DNA from: Pythium myriotylum
Taxonomy: Eukaryota; Oomycota; Peronosporomycetes; Pythiales; Pythiaceae
Reading direction: 5' to 3'
Assembly: GCA_023091665.1 (NCBI GenBank)
Contig: JALJCQ010000039.1
Location: forward strand, 62,001-126,000
Length of the DNA: 64,000 bases
Part shown: in pieces, positions 41,465 to 52,700 of the stretch
Layout of the letters: the number at the start of each line of letters is the position of its first letter
Numbering within the stretch: the stretch's first letter is position 1
Notes under the pieces: generated by a model
Seen by the model: the letters and a program-made list of their open reading frames with translations, nothing else
Database searches by the model: none
Told to the model about the DNA's origin: nothing
Position numbers and translations under genes: made by a program

Positions 41465-41972
41465 CGTGGGCGGCTCGTCGAGGAAATCTACGCCAGCCAA
41501 AGTCAAGATCCTGAAACGTCACGGCGCGTAACTCGGGCGCTAGCGCACGCCACGCGCGCGCGAGACCACGAGCAGCACGTGCGAGAGACGGTGCACACGC
41601 TCACCTAGTTCACGGAGTCGGTGCTGGCGCGTAGCGGTCGCGAGAGGCGCGCGAACGAGAGCGCGCGAGTCGTCGGGCCGAAGCTTCTTCCAAGTGGGAG
41701 AGTCCGAAATCAGCCAAGGTTGCACCAACACTCGGGCAACCTTCCGTCGACCTTCGTAGGTTCCCTTCTTGAAGCAACCTTCGCGCAACCTACCAAAACC
41801 GGTTTTGGATACCGGTAAGTGAGCTGCAGTAACGGCCGCGTCGCTTGAAGCTGAGCTGCTCAGAAAGATACCTTGCCCTTTGGTTCGTTCGTTCATTCTT
41901 CTTCTTCTTTGCGTTCCATCGCCATCACTTCTCGACTTGGCCTTTCCTCGCTATCGATCGCGTTTCTGGCTC
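41465..41972. promoter_or_regulatory. Divergent promoter region with an oomycete Inr-like site
   Basis: 508 bases between ILRUN-like (minus) and amidinotransferase (plus). TCATTCT at 41893-41899, about 75 bases before the ATG at 41973 and followed by a pyrimidine tract, fits the oomycete initiator consensus TCATTYY. Weak evidence. Confidence 0.4.
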
Positions 41973-43297
41973 ATGCTCTCGCTCGCTCGCCGTCGTCTGC
42001 TGCCGCAAGCAGCGCTGCGTCGCATTGCGACCTCGGCCTCGGGCACGCCGATCGTCAACTCGCACAACGAGTGGGATCCGCTCGAAGAAGTGATCGTGGG
42101 CCGCGTCGAAGGCGCGACCATCCCGGAATGGCACGTGGCCGGCAAGGCCGTCTGGCCGTCCAAGTGGTGGGACATGTACAAGACCGACGCCGGCAAGCCC
42201 TTCCCGAGAGAGCTCCTGGACGGCGCCGAGAAAGAACTCGACTACTTGGCCAAAGTGCTCGAAGGCGAAGGCGTGACCGTGCGCCGCCCCGAGGCCGGCG
42301 ACGACTACTTTAACGGCAGCGTCAAGACGCCCGACTTTGAGAGCAAGTCGCAGCTCTACTCGGCCATGCCGCGCGACGTGCTCATCGTCTTTGGCAATGA
42401 GATCCTCGAGGCGCCCATGGCCTGGCGCTCGCGGTACTTTGAGTTCCGGCCCTACCGCAAGCTCATCAAGCAGTACTTCCAGGTTGGTGGTTGATGAGGA
42501 CACGATATTTCTATAGATGCAAGACTGACGATCGTGGTGGATTGTTTGCAGAAAGGAGCCAAGTGGACGGCGGCGCCCAAGCCGCAGATGAGCGACGAGC
42601 TCTACAACGAGAACTGGAAGGGCGAGTCGGGAACTTTCAACGTGCGTGCAAATGGGTTTCTTGGTATGTTTGAGCTCTCCTAACAAGATAGACTGTCACG
42701 TAGTCGGTCGTGACCGAGTTCGAGCCGACGTTCGACGCGGCCGAGTTCACGCGCATGGGCCGTGACATCTTCACGCAGCAGAGCCAGGTGACCAATCTCT
42801 TCGGCATCGAGTGGCTGCGCCGCCACCTAGGTGACGATTACCGCATCCACGTGCTCGACTTCCAGGACCGCAACGCCATGCACATCGACGGCACGTTCGT
42901 GCCGCTCATGGAGGGTAAGCTGCTCGCGAACCCGTTCCGTCCGTGCATCACGGGGCGTCCGGTCAAGACCTATTCGTACAAGAACAAGACCTACGAGTAC
43001 CGCTTGCCCGACATGTTCAAGGGCTGGGAGGTCTTCGTCGCGCCCGAGCCCGAGCTCTCGCCGAGCCACCCGCTCTTCTTCACGAGTCCATGGACAGCGA
43101 CGTGCAACGTGCTCATCCTTCGCCCGGGCGTCGTCATCGTCGAGGCGAATGAGAAGAAGGCCCAACAGGCCTTCAAGGACTGGGGCTTCGAGGTCATCCC
43201 CGTGCCCTTCCGCCACTTCATGCCCTTCGGCGGCTCCTTCCACTGCGCGACCGTTGACGTGCGTCGTAAGGGCACGCTGCAGTCCTACTTTGACTAG
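41973..43297 (+). CDS. GATM: Glycine amidinotransferase, mitochondrial
   Basis: 397 aa, exons 41973-42482, 42552-42641 and 42704-43297 (introns 69 and 62 bp; all phases 0). Transfers the amidino group from arginine to glycine, giving guanidinoacetate and ornithine, the first step of creatine synthesis. Catalytic residues are visible: Asp at about 211 in FDAAEFTRMGRDIF, His at about 260 in HIDGTF, and nucleophile Cys at about 381 in GGSFHCAT. The Arg-rich N-terminus MLSLARRRLLPQAALRRIAT looks like a mitochondrial presequence. Length and motifs match animal GATM; in protists the product may serve another pathway. Confidence 0.93.
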
Positions 43298-44097
43298 AGG
43301 CTTGGTTGACGCAATAGACCTTCTTCTCTTTCTATTCACTCTCGTCGCCACGTAGCACCATTGACTGGCCACGCTCAAAGGACGCACGACGATCGCCAGT
43401 TCAGCTTTTGGAAAAGATCGCGTCGTTTGAGGATCCTGCCTCCCGTCTCCATCGTCATCTTCCTTTTTTGGAAAGGCGGGAACTAACCAATCAAAGCGTG
43501 CACAAAAGATTTGCTCTGAATGGATTTCGGAACCTTCTGCGGAATCCACCGAATCGGGTCCATCAGTTCAAACCGAACCGGTAAGTTCAAGTCCTCAGGA
43601 TAAGTCCCAGTGCAGATCGGAGTCAGACTTCAAGTCGTAAGAATTGGGTGACAGGTTTAGGCTACAAGAGCCCATTTGTTGTGATCAAAAATACGTTGCT
43701 TGCCTCACAACAATAACGGTCCTCGATGTGGCTCTTTATAATCACTTGACCCGAAGGACGCCTCGCGAACCGCTCTAGGTCCATGCCGATTCCTGGGGCT
43801 CAAATTTCCGGCTTCTACGAGAGCAAGCTGACTTTCAGCGGAAAGAAATCGCCTCATTGTTCACCATGAAACGTCCGGGATACCTGGTGAGTTGTCTTCC
43901 CACCGAGCCCACTGACTTTGCATCCGATTCCACTACGCCCGTTTGAATGGAGGAACAACGAATTGACACCTGTTCTTCGACGGTGGCAAGCGTCGTCAAA
44001 GCTAAGAAGAGCATTTGCATTCTCAGTCCCATGACACTCGTACGAATGATGAAGGCAGCACTATGCTTTGGAAATGTTACTCATAGTTAACTTCTCC
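43298..44097. other. Intergenic, no gene seen
   Basis: 800 bases between convergent genes. No domain or repeat recognised. Confidence 0.3.
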
Positions 44098-44709
44098 TTA
44101 AGGAATGGCTCGCGTAATCATGAAAGTCCCCAACGGGGAAGTCCCAGTGATCGTGTCTTTGCCATCGAATACGCCATCGTAAGTAAACTCGCTGAAGCTA
44201 GAGATAATCTGGACTTTCGGAAGTTTTGCGACGCCAGAGATGGGGTACGGGCCAAACTGATTCATCTCTGTGCCTGAGAAGATGCCATCAGTCGAGAATG
44301 ATATTGTCATCGCCAACGGCCGCGATCCGTCCGGACGCGTGTCCATCTCAAGCCAGGTATTGGAAGTTCCTAAGAGCGGTTTCGTCGTCGGTGCTGGTGT
44401 AGTTGGCTCGGGGGTCGTGGGAGCTGGTGTTGTCGGTGCTGGTGTAGTTGGCTCGGGCGTCGTGGGAGCTGGAGTAGTTGGCTCTGGCGTCGTGGGAGCT
44501 GGCGTCGTGACTTCGGGTGTCGTCGGTTCAGGAGTAGCAGGCGGAGGGGTGGTAGGTGCAGGCGTTGTTGGTTGTGGGGCTGTGGGCTCTGGAGCCGATG
44601 GCGTGACGACCGGAGTGTTTCCACAACTCTGGCGCACACCTCCAGCACTCGTAAGCAAGACGAGTGCGCTCACGATCAGCAAGAGCAGAAGTCGTGGTGA
44701 CGGTCTCAT
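44098..44709 (-). CDS. Thr/Pro-rich mucin-like secreted protein
   Basis: 203 aa. Signal peptide MRPSPRLLLLLIVSALVLLTSA, a CGNTP segment, 10-15 T-P repeats (PTTPEPTTPA) and a folded C-terminal domain of about 95 residues without Cys (LGTSNTWLEMD...GVAKLPKVQIISSF...FDGKDTITGTS). The repeats should be O-glycosylated. The C-terminal domain is shared with the frameshifted gene at 38689, but I do not recognise it. Extracellular or wall-attached. Confidence 0.75.
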   Translation of the reverse strand: MRPSPRLLLLLIVSALVLLTSAGGVRQSCGNTPVVTPSAPEPTAPQPTTPAPTTPPPATPEPTTPEVTTPAPTTPEPTTPAPTTPEPTTPAPTTPAPTTPEPTTPAPTTKPLLGTSNTWLEMDTRPDGSRPLAMTISFSTDGIFSGTEMNQFGPYPISGVAKLPKVQIISSFSEFTYDGVFDGKDTITGTSPLGTFMITRAIP

Positions 44710-45930
44710 GTCGGCGTGACTTCACTTGATTCGTGTCCAGGTTGATCGGAAAGTGAGCATTCCGGTCAACTCGATTGGAAACCCAGCGCGATCAGCTGTT
44801 GGCAGTACGGCGACACCTCACGTCCGTCCAAGCGATGGATGGAAGAGTGCGATTGGACATGTCGAATCGCATCCGGAGATCTGAACTGTTTCTTCATGTG
44901 CGATGATATATTTCTCCGCCTGCTGCTTCCCCAACCAATAAATCAAGAGTATCGCGGTCCATCGTCGCAAAGCGAGCAGATCCCACAGGAAGTCAATGTA
45001 ATGAACAGATCGTATATAACAATTAAAAATACACAAAATCAGGAACCCCGTCTCATCTGCATTGGAATAGCACAAAGGAGAACTCAGAGGTGCGATAAAA
45101 ACAAGTCTTGGGCACCTACGCAGGAGATCCCGGTCGGCGCACCTCGATAGACCTTACAAGATTTGGCTCGTCTCGAGCCACAAACACTTGCACATAAACA
45201 GGCGATATCATCACACTTAGAATCTTCTTTTGCCAACCACCTCGTCATCGATCCGGTCGAGTTTTACTTGGAGGAATCCAAACAACCTGTTCTGCTGTGC
45301 GTACAGACATATCAGTGCTCAGCGCTGTTGTACAAGAGGACCAACCACGGAGTGATATCATTGAGGAGCAGGTCCGGGAGGTCTGAGTGACCGTCCCGGA
45401 GCTGTGTCTTGAGTCCATCGCGAGGCTGGCAAGAGAATCCGCCATTGTGATATGTGTCCGCGAGTGGTGTGTCCTTTGCTGCAGGCCGAGTCCATCTCAT
45501 AATGATTCAAGAGAAGTCTATTGGTCGCAAGAAACGTGTCTTACAATAGTCTACGCCGAGAAAACCTGCTACTCTCCCAGCGGAGCTATTAGGATTCACT
45601 TGTTGAACTCAATAGACTTTATCATCAGCATCAGCATCTGCTACTCCATGAGCCTTGCTGTTTACAGCCTGGAGCGCGTCACAAAGTGACGCGTCAAGCA
45701 AACCGATTGGGTCTACTTTCTTGTTGTCGTTGGAGATTTCGTTTGTTGATATTGCAGATTAATTTGATTTATGCTCGGAGGGTTCTGCAGTAGAGAGACG
45801 ACGAGATTGAATCTCGGCTTATCAGTAGAGGAGTCTAGTGTGAAGAATGAATATTACTTTCTTAGGATTAGCGCCCAACCATGTCAGTGTGACTTTGTTT
45901 GGGATGCGTCTGGGGAGAGCCAACCTAGAC
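44710..45930. other. Intergenic, no gene seen
   Basis: 1221 bases. Open frames here are short, AT-rich and lack domains. Confidence 0.35.
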
Positions 45931-46270
45931 TTAGCAGTAGAAAAGGCCGCCGTAAGCGAGACCGAGGCCACAACCACCGCCCCACAAGCCCGCCCCAAAC
46001 GCGTTCCAGTACCCCAACGGATACGCCCAGCCGCCCAGACCGCCACACGAGTACCCGAAACGGTACGGCCCGAAGCCGCCCCAACCGCCCCAGCCACCCC
46101 AGCCTCCCCACCCGAGACCTCCCCAGCCGCCACCGACACCCAGTCCCCACTGTTCCTGGTGGGATGCCGTCGTGGTCACGTCGCTTGTCTTCATCTGGAT
46201 GGGCTCAGTCGTCCCCGTCAGCACGATCCCGGCCGGGATGTCTGTCATCTTGGCCGCCTCGAACGCTTCT
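45930..46270. repeat. Inverted repeat, left arm (GW-rich gene 1)
   Basis: Reverse complement of 47062-47410 with a single 9-bp length difference and almost no substitutions by eye. Identity ends at about EAFEAAK on one side and just past the stop codon on the other. Confidence 0.88.
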
Positions 46271-46383
46271 TGAGGAGTAATGACCTTCCGGATGTTTTCG
46301 CTGCCACTCGTGGCGACGTCAGCTCCGTTCGCGAGTCCAGCGAGAAGGCAGGTAGCCAGTGCCGCGACCGTGGTAATCTTCAT
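45931..46383 (-). CDS. Gly/Trp-rich secreted protein, copy 1
   Basis: 150 aa, signal peptide MKITTVAALATCLLAGLANG. An N-terminal acidic part (EAFEAAKMTDIPAGIVLTG, then IQMKTSDVTTTASHQEQW) leads into a tail of G-W-G-G repeats and aromatic Gly segments (FGPYRFGYSCGGLGGW) with three Cys. The composition suggests a structural, wall or adhesive protein. The tail and middle are nearly identical to the gene at 46951. Confidence 0.78.
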   Translation of the reverse strand: MKITTVAALATCLLAGLANGADVATSGSENIRKVITPQEAFEAAKMTDIPAGIVLTGTTEPIQMKTSDVTTTASHQEQWGLGVGGGWGGLGWGGWGGWGGWGGFGPYRFGYSCGGLGGWAYPLGYWNAFGAGLWGGGCGLGLAYGGLFYC

Positions 46384-46950
46384 GACTTGGTGGGTAGCGA
46401 TCGAGAGAAGCGAAGATGCGTTCTGGCGAGTCGGTGAGTCGGTGAGTAGGAGGATGGCCTTGGGTAGTTAACCAGTCGGTCGCAGATTGCGGAGTGAGTC
46501 AGTTTTGTCGGGGCTGGGGCCTAGGCGGAGACGTCGCCGCCAGAGAGGTCCTAGAGCCCGCAAAGGCGAAGGTCGTAACCGAGGATCAGTGTGCGCGTGT
46601 AAGAAAGCTCACGGTTCTGTTCTAGTGTTAGATTCTCTATTGACTAGTCCTGGAAAGCTACTCCGCGGACATCGACGCGCATTTTCGTTTCCGAGAGTTC
46701 GGCGGCTTGATGCCGTCGCGCGAGCCATCAATCACGAACGATCGGTGGAGTGAAATTGTTCGGATTCGATCAGACACAGCAGCGACAGTCCGTAGTGCGC
46801 GTGCAGTGTGTTCCGCCGCGATCCTCGACAATCTCGTTTGCCCATCGCTCACTCACTCACTCACTTCGCATCGTGCGACCCAAGACGCAAGTCTCCCAGC
46901 TCCTCAGCAGCCACTACTACTACTACTGCTACGATCAAGCTCCACCGACC
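46384..46950. promoter_or_regulatory. Shared region between divergent GW-rich genes
   Basis: 567 bases between the two start codons. A TCACTCACTCACTCAC tract lies at about 46850-46865, 90-100 bases before the 46951 ATG. Leaders of the two genes are not alike. Confidence 0.4.
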
Positions 46951-47409
46951 ATGAAGTTCTCTATTCTCGCCACGACGACAGCCTGTCTCGCCATGGGCGT
47001 CGCCCACACCGTCCACGCAGCGGACGCCAATCTTCACGTCGCGAGCCTCCCCACGCCGGACGAAGCGTTCGAGGCGGCCAAGATGACAGACATCCCGGCC
47101 GGGATCGTGCTGACGGGGACGACCGAGCCCATCCAGATGAAGACAAGCGACGTGACCACGACGGCATCCCACCAGGAACAGTGGGGACTGGGACTGGGTG
47201 TCGGTGGCGGCGGCTGGGGAGGTCTCGGGTGGGGAGGCTGGGGTGGCTGGGGCGGTTGGGGCGGCTTCGGGCCGTACCGTTTCGGGTACTCGTGTGGCGG
47301 TCTGGGCGGCTGGGCGTATCCGTTGGGGTACTGGAACGCGTTTGGGGCGGGCTTGTGGGGCGGTGGTTGTGGCCTCGGTCTCGCTTACGGCGGCCTTTTC
47401 TACTGCTGA
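46951..47409 (+). CDS. Gly/Trp-rich secreted protein, copy 2
   Basis: 152 aa, signal peptide MKFSILATTTACLAMGVAHT, different from that of copy 1, and a diverged first stretch (ADANLHVASLPTPD). From EAFEAAKMTDIPAG to the C-terminus it is identical to copy 1 except for three extra Gly/Leu residues. Same G-W-G-G repeats, three Cys and GLFYC end. Only the mature region has been homogenised, by gene conversion or recent duplication. Confidence 0.78.
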   Translation: MKFSILATTTACLAMGVAHTVHAADANLHVASLPTPDEAFEAAKMTDIPAGIVLTGTTEPIQMKTSDVTTTASHQEQWGLGLGVGGGGWGGLGWGGWGGWGGWGGFGPYRFGYSCGGLGGWAYPLGYWNAFGAGLWGGGCGLGLAYGGLFYC

Positions 47410-47410
47410 G
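47062..47410. repeat. Inverted repeat, right arm (GW-rich gene 2)
   Basis: Partner of 45930-46270. Confidence 0.88.
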
Positions 47411-47842
47411 TCTAGGTTGAGATGTACAGCACCTGGTTACGACAAGACTAGCGTGTTGTTAAATCCCAACTGGCTGTGAATGACTGCATGAATCTCACGC
47501 CGTTGCAGGGGTATGCAATAGTTCTTGGTCCCACAGAAAAAGCAAACCTTGTATGACTGTCGCCCAACCAAATGCTCTTTTGTAAACCGCGAATCAAAAA
47601 CCATCAGCGCAGACATCACGTGTACAGCTATGTGTTAGGAGGACTTGATGGTGGCGCGTAGGTCCGGGCAAAGACGATTGCCAACTTTGGCCGTGCTGCC
47701 TCCAACAGCCACGATTCGCGAGGTTCGACTGTGTATATTTAGCCTGATCGTCGCCACTTTTGTAATAAAAGACCCGCCAGTTTGACTGGAATAGACTTCA
47801 AATGTGGCCGCCCGAGTGAAGCAACCCATTGCCAGCACTCGC
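47410..47842. other. Intergenic, no gene seen
   Basis: 433 bases; 3' flank of GW-rich gene 2 and 5' flank of the membrane protein gene. Confidence 0.3.
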
Positions 47843-49504
47843 ATGAACTTCCGCACGGCTCTCCGCGCATGGGAGGCGATTCAAGTTGAACTTCACGGAC
47901 GATACTCGCCGCAACGGCTCCGTGATGTGCTCCATCACGCCCAGACCTCAGCGCCGCTTCGAAATCTTGCGATTGTCGTGCTCTCTCCATTGCCGACGCT
48001 GCTCACGATCGTCGCCATCGATGCGCTGTCGATGAAGTCACCCCAACTGCCGTTCGCCGAACAAACGATTTGGCTGACATTTCGTGCTTTTTTCACTTGC
48101 TGGCTTGCGACGATGATGTTGGCACAGCAGATCCATCAGAGTACACCGGCGCTGCCACTGTCGACTCTACAGCTCCTCGCTGTTGCGACACTCTCGGGAC
48201 TCGTGGCCACGGCAGTGTTTCTCGTTGCTGTCAAACTCATTGGGTTTCCCGTACCATTCACAATCCAGCTAGCGCTCGGGCCGTGGGGTGTGGCCTTCAG
48301 TTTCATGCTTTGGTTCCTCTGGAAGGATGCACTTAAAGCCAACGCAACGGCGAGGGCAAGTCTCAAGTAGTATCTCATGTTTTTCGCAGCACAAATCGCG
48401 ACCATGACCATCTACGTCGCCTACAATGTTTTCCTCACTCGCACGAGTCAGCAGAATAAAACGAACGTATCGTTCTTGCTCCCAGCGAACAAAATACTTA
48501 TGAAGAACTGGGCGAGCCGCGGGGTTTTCCACCTGGAAGATCTCGCGCCAGCGATTATCGTGTTCAACATCGACGCTTTCCACGCCATCTTTGTGGCCAC
48601 CACCATGCAAGAAACCATGTCGCTAAGACCAATGGGCTTCATCATGCTCGTCGATCTGATGCAAGCGGTAATCGCGTGGACAGAGGTCGCTGCGATCGTC
48701 GCTAAAGTGAGCCCGTCGTCCATCGCTACGGTTCAGACAGAGCGTTGGGCTACGCCGACAAGCAAATGCAAATCTTTCCAGCGACGCTCGTACGACGATA
48801 TCCAGCGTGTACTTTCCTTCCGAGCATCCGGTCTTGTCGAATACGTTTTAAATGTTCTAGATTCGAACCCACGGATCCGAGAGCATGTCGAGATCGCGCA
48901 GCCACGCCATTTACGAGGGCACGCAGACAGCCTGACAGCGATTGCCCCCCTTCCCATGTCAATCGATGCGTTATCGCCGAGCGAGAGACGTCAGCTCGAG
49001 GACATTGTCAGCGTACTCAAAATGCTGCACATGATCGAGTTCTACGTGCTCATCGAATACGTCGAAGTCGCCGTCTCCGCCATCTACAGTGAGTCCTCGA
49101 TTTGATATAGCACCACGTGGATCACGATACTGACGGAAAATACTCGTGAAATAGCTCTCTATCTGCTGGTCATAACGCGCCTCCCCAATCGAGTTTACTA
49201 CATCAACCTCAAGAACGTCACCGCCGACGAGCTCGAGTCTATGTTATCACACCTGGCTTTGTACTCGGCACTAGAACTGCTCTCGTTCGTTCTCTTCTGC
49301 ACAGTCATTAACTGCTACTTACAGCGTATCCACGCGATGCAGCAGTTGGCGTTCGTCCTACAGACCCACTGGCGGATGACCCAATCGGCCCTCATCATGT
49401 GGATCTTCCTGGTCATTTCGCTCAACTTTGAGCACATCGGTTGGTGGCTTGCATTGATCCCTGGGAGGTCTCTCGAACTGAAGGCTGATGCTGCTGTATT
49501 GTAG
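47843..49504 (+). pseudogene. Polytopic membrane protein with in-frame TAG
   Basis: Model: 47843-49088 plus 49155-49504 (66-bp intron, GTGAGT donor). About 530 codons with one TAG at 48368-48370. The frame before (RNLAIVVLSPLPTLLTIVAI) and after (FFAAQIATMTIYVAYNVFLT) the stop is one coherent membrane protein with roughly 8-10 spans and a hydrophilic loop at about 300-400. The pattern fits a family of multi-span oomycete membrane proteins of unknown function that I recall but cannot name. A 30-40 bp intron could remove the TAG but would be far shorter than all other introns here. Start is the first ATG in frame. Confidence 0.6.
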
Positions 49505-49782
49505 GCACAGACTTTACCTTCCGCTTCGAATGGCTACGGCAACAACGTAGTCAGCCCTAGGCAAAAGACATTGCAACGAATCGGTTACACACCCATGTGC
49601 GAATCAAAATGTTCTTCACGGTCTGTGGAAGTTGATATCGATTGCTCAGTTCTAGTTGAAGTGTGAGGAAGTGCATGGTTTGTGGTGCTCGCCCATTGCT
49701 TGGGTCGAGCGATTTCGCTGTTTTGTATTTGCACATCTCTATGAGCCATATGCGGTTCGTTGGGTTCCTATCATCTACTTGG

Positions 49783-52700
49783 TCAGGCGAGGTCCGCCAT
49801 GTCATTGTCGGCCAAGGCTGAGGCCAGCGCTGCCGAGGACGCCGCTGCCGCGGCAGCGCTCGTGATGGTCTGGGGTGTTACAGTCGCGGCAATCGAAGCT
49901 GGCATTGGGATCGCTGTCGGGGCTGATGAGAGCTCGTTCGCGAGTGACGCCGGCATCGGTATTGGCGTGTCGAGTGACTGGGCTGTAGCCGCTGGAACGG
50001 AAGGATTCTCTCCACTGGCGGCGGCGATTGTCGCCGACACGGCTGCGCTCAGATTACCACTCGCTGCGGCGGCAACAGCCGTCGCGTTGATGGCGTTCGT
50101 ATTACTCAGCAATCTCGCGATCATTGCCACTTTCTGCGCCTCGGAGCAATCAGAACGATTTAGAATAGCTTGGATCTTGTTCTTGATCTCAGGCATTCGG
50201 TCTAGCACGTGGAGCAACGCTGAAGTCGTCACGGGCATCGCTGCAGATGGAGCTCGCACAGCTCCGGTCACTGGAACCCCGTTCGGTGTAGCAGTTGGTG
50301 TCGGTCCCAAAGCAGTTGGTTGACCGACCATCCCTGGATGCATCGATGTCGGTGGCGAAGCATGAGGCGGACGCATCGCTGACGACGGGTCTCCCCACGC
50401 TGAAGCTGTTGTGCCGAGCTTGTTCGTTGACAAAGCCCCAGCTCTTGCGGCCGCGGCAGCAGAGAGTGACGCTGCATTCTGTGCTGCAGCTTTACGAGCT
50501 GCAACAGCCGATGCGTTAAACGCTGCACTGCCCATCATCGAGTCACCAGCAGCCGCTAACGGGGAGACGACAGGCGTACCACCACGTCCAGCTGAGGCCA
50601 CCGCTGCAGCCGCTTGAACCGCGACAGCGGCAGCTTCTTTGCTTCGCTTGATCACATCGTCTGGTGCTAGTGGGACCCTCGGAAGTAATTCCACGAGATC
50701 TAGATGCGACTTGTGAGGTGGCGGCACTACTGTAGGGACGGGAGTTACGATTGAGTATTTCATCGATCCAGCGGTAGAGACAGCAGCGGCCGGATCTGTG
50801 ATGACGGTGGACGGTTGAGGGATCGGAATCGGCGGAGGTGGCGTCTTGCGCTTCATACACTGCATAATTGCGTCGAATGAAGTTCGGATCGACTTTAGAT
50901 CGTCGAGTCCACCGGGACTACTGGCTGACGAAGCCGCAGAAGAAGCTGCTGGATCACTGGTGGGTAGCTGCTTCTTCTTTTTCTTCTTCAGGCTTAGCTC
51001 AGCAAGCGATGGCACATTCAGAATCGATGGTGGGGGCAATCCAGGTAGACTGTCTCGCGCAGAAAAAACCAGCAAAGTTTCATTCGTCGGGATACCGACA
51101 CGCTCAGCGAGCACATCTGGCGTCCACACGGCAGCGGCAGCAGCATTGAGTTTTTGCTGCTTCAAACTCGTCGATGTCGCCTTTCCGTCCTTCGTGGGCG
51201 TGCCGACAGGAGGTGTTGCATTTCCCGATGACGAGCCCGCTCCCAAACTGCCAGACGATATTATCTTCCCATACCGGTCATAGCATTGACGCGGTGTACG
51301 TTTGCGGAACACGAACCGCGACACGGACGTCGCCGTGTTGAAGACGTGCGCGATTAGCGTCCAGTTCGATCCGTACAACTCAAACAGCTTCTTCAGCACG
51401 ATATCGTCCTGAACATTCCAGCCATCCTTGCCCGAGTCCGAGATACTGCCTTTTCGCGCTCGCCCAGTACCGCCCGTGGCCTGGCCTGCACTGCCTCCAC
51501 CACTTTTGACTTTCTTCTTCGTCGTGCCAGTGCTCGTTGATCCGGCTCCTATCGATGTTCCAGTCGATGAAGTTGAGTCCAGCGAGCCTCCAAGGATGCC
51601 GCTGAGAACTGCAGGGTCATCCCATGCAGCTGAATCTAACGCGTCGAGATTTGTGTCGCCCCAGAAGTCATCATCTGCAAACTCGGTCATGTCAGACGGC
51701 AAAGGAATACCATCAAAATCAAGACGAGGTTCCTTGGGCGGTTTGTTGCCAGCGCCATTTGTGAGTTGTTGATCATGTTTCCGCTTGATCCCTGATGCCC
51801 CACCTCCTGCGGCGCCAGAAGCCCCTCCACCGGGAATAACTCGTCCAGCTAGGTCCTTCCGCTTCTTCTTCAGAGGTTTACCAGATGAGTCGTTGGCCAA
51901 GCTCTGAAGTACCGACGCATCTGCCTTTAGTTTGAGGATGAGTGAAGGTGCTGGTGCAGGTGGAGCAGGTTCGCGGTATGCAACTCGGAACATTTGTTGA
52001 TGCACTCCTTCTGACAGTGCCGGCTCGGAGTCGATCATCTCTGGTCCCTTCGGTGGCTCCGGTGGACGCATCACGTCGTAATGAGGATCTAAACCCTTCG
52101 CTCGTAGTGGGCGCAGCACGTCCTGTATCTCTGCATCAGTGATGGCAGTCGTAACAACGTCGTCGGCCGTGAAGAACATCTCAGATCCTTCCTCCACTTC
52201 TTGCCACTGCCGGCGGCTCTCGAGGGCAGCGAGTTGGTCGAATGTTGTCCTCGAGTTAACCATCGAGACTGAGGTTGCAGACGCCCATTCATCTTCAACC
52301 CCGAGATCACCGTCACCGCGTTTCTTTTCAGACGAGATGCTGTGCAGGTAGTTGACAGCATACCACTCAACCGGTGTTAGTTCGTCAGAATTCGCCAGTA
52401 GTAAGTGTTCCTGGGCATCCAGCTCGACATTCACCACACGAAGAATAGTCGAACCGTCAATCTCTGTTCCGCAGTAGCGTTCCCTGGTCTCAGCAGCTGC
52501 CATAGCCTCATTCAGCTTCGCCGGCGGCGAAACACTGTAGACACCGTTCACTGACCACCAGGAGGGCTTCTCGACCTTGAACTCACCACCAGCAGCTTCA
52601 GCGACCAGCTCTTGCGGTGACATCTCGCTAAATACTTTCTCACTGAAGCATGACCCACCACGAAGGAGCGCTGCTTCGATTGTCTCGTCACAGTGAAACC

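Noticed and set aside
48364..48400. Tiny intron that would remove the TAG at 48368
   Set aside because: It would be about 30-36 bp, while all other introns here are about 59-86 bp, and the residues beside the stop read as one continuous membrane protein.
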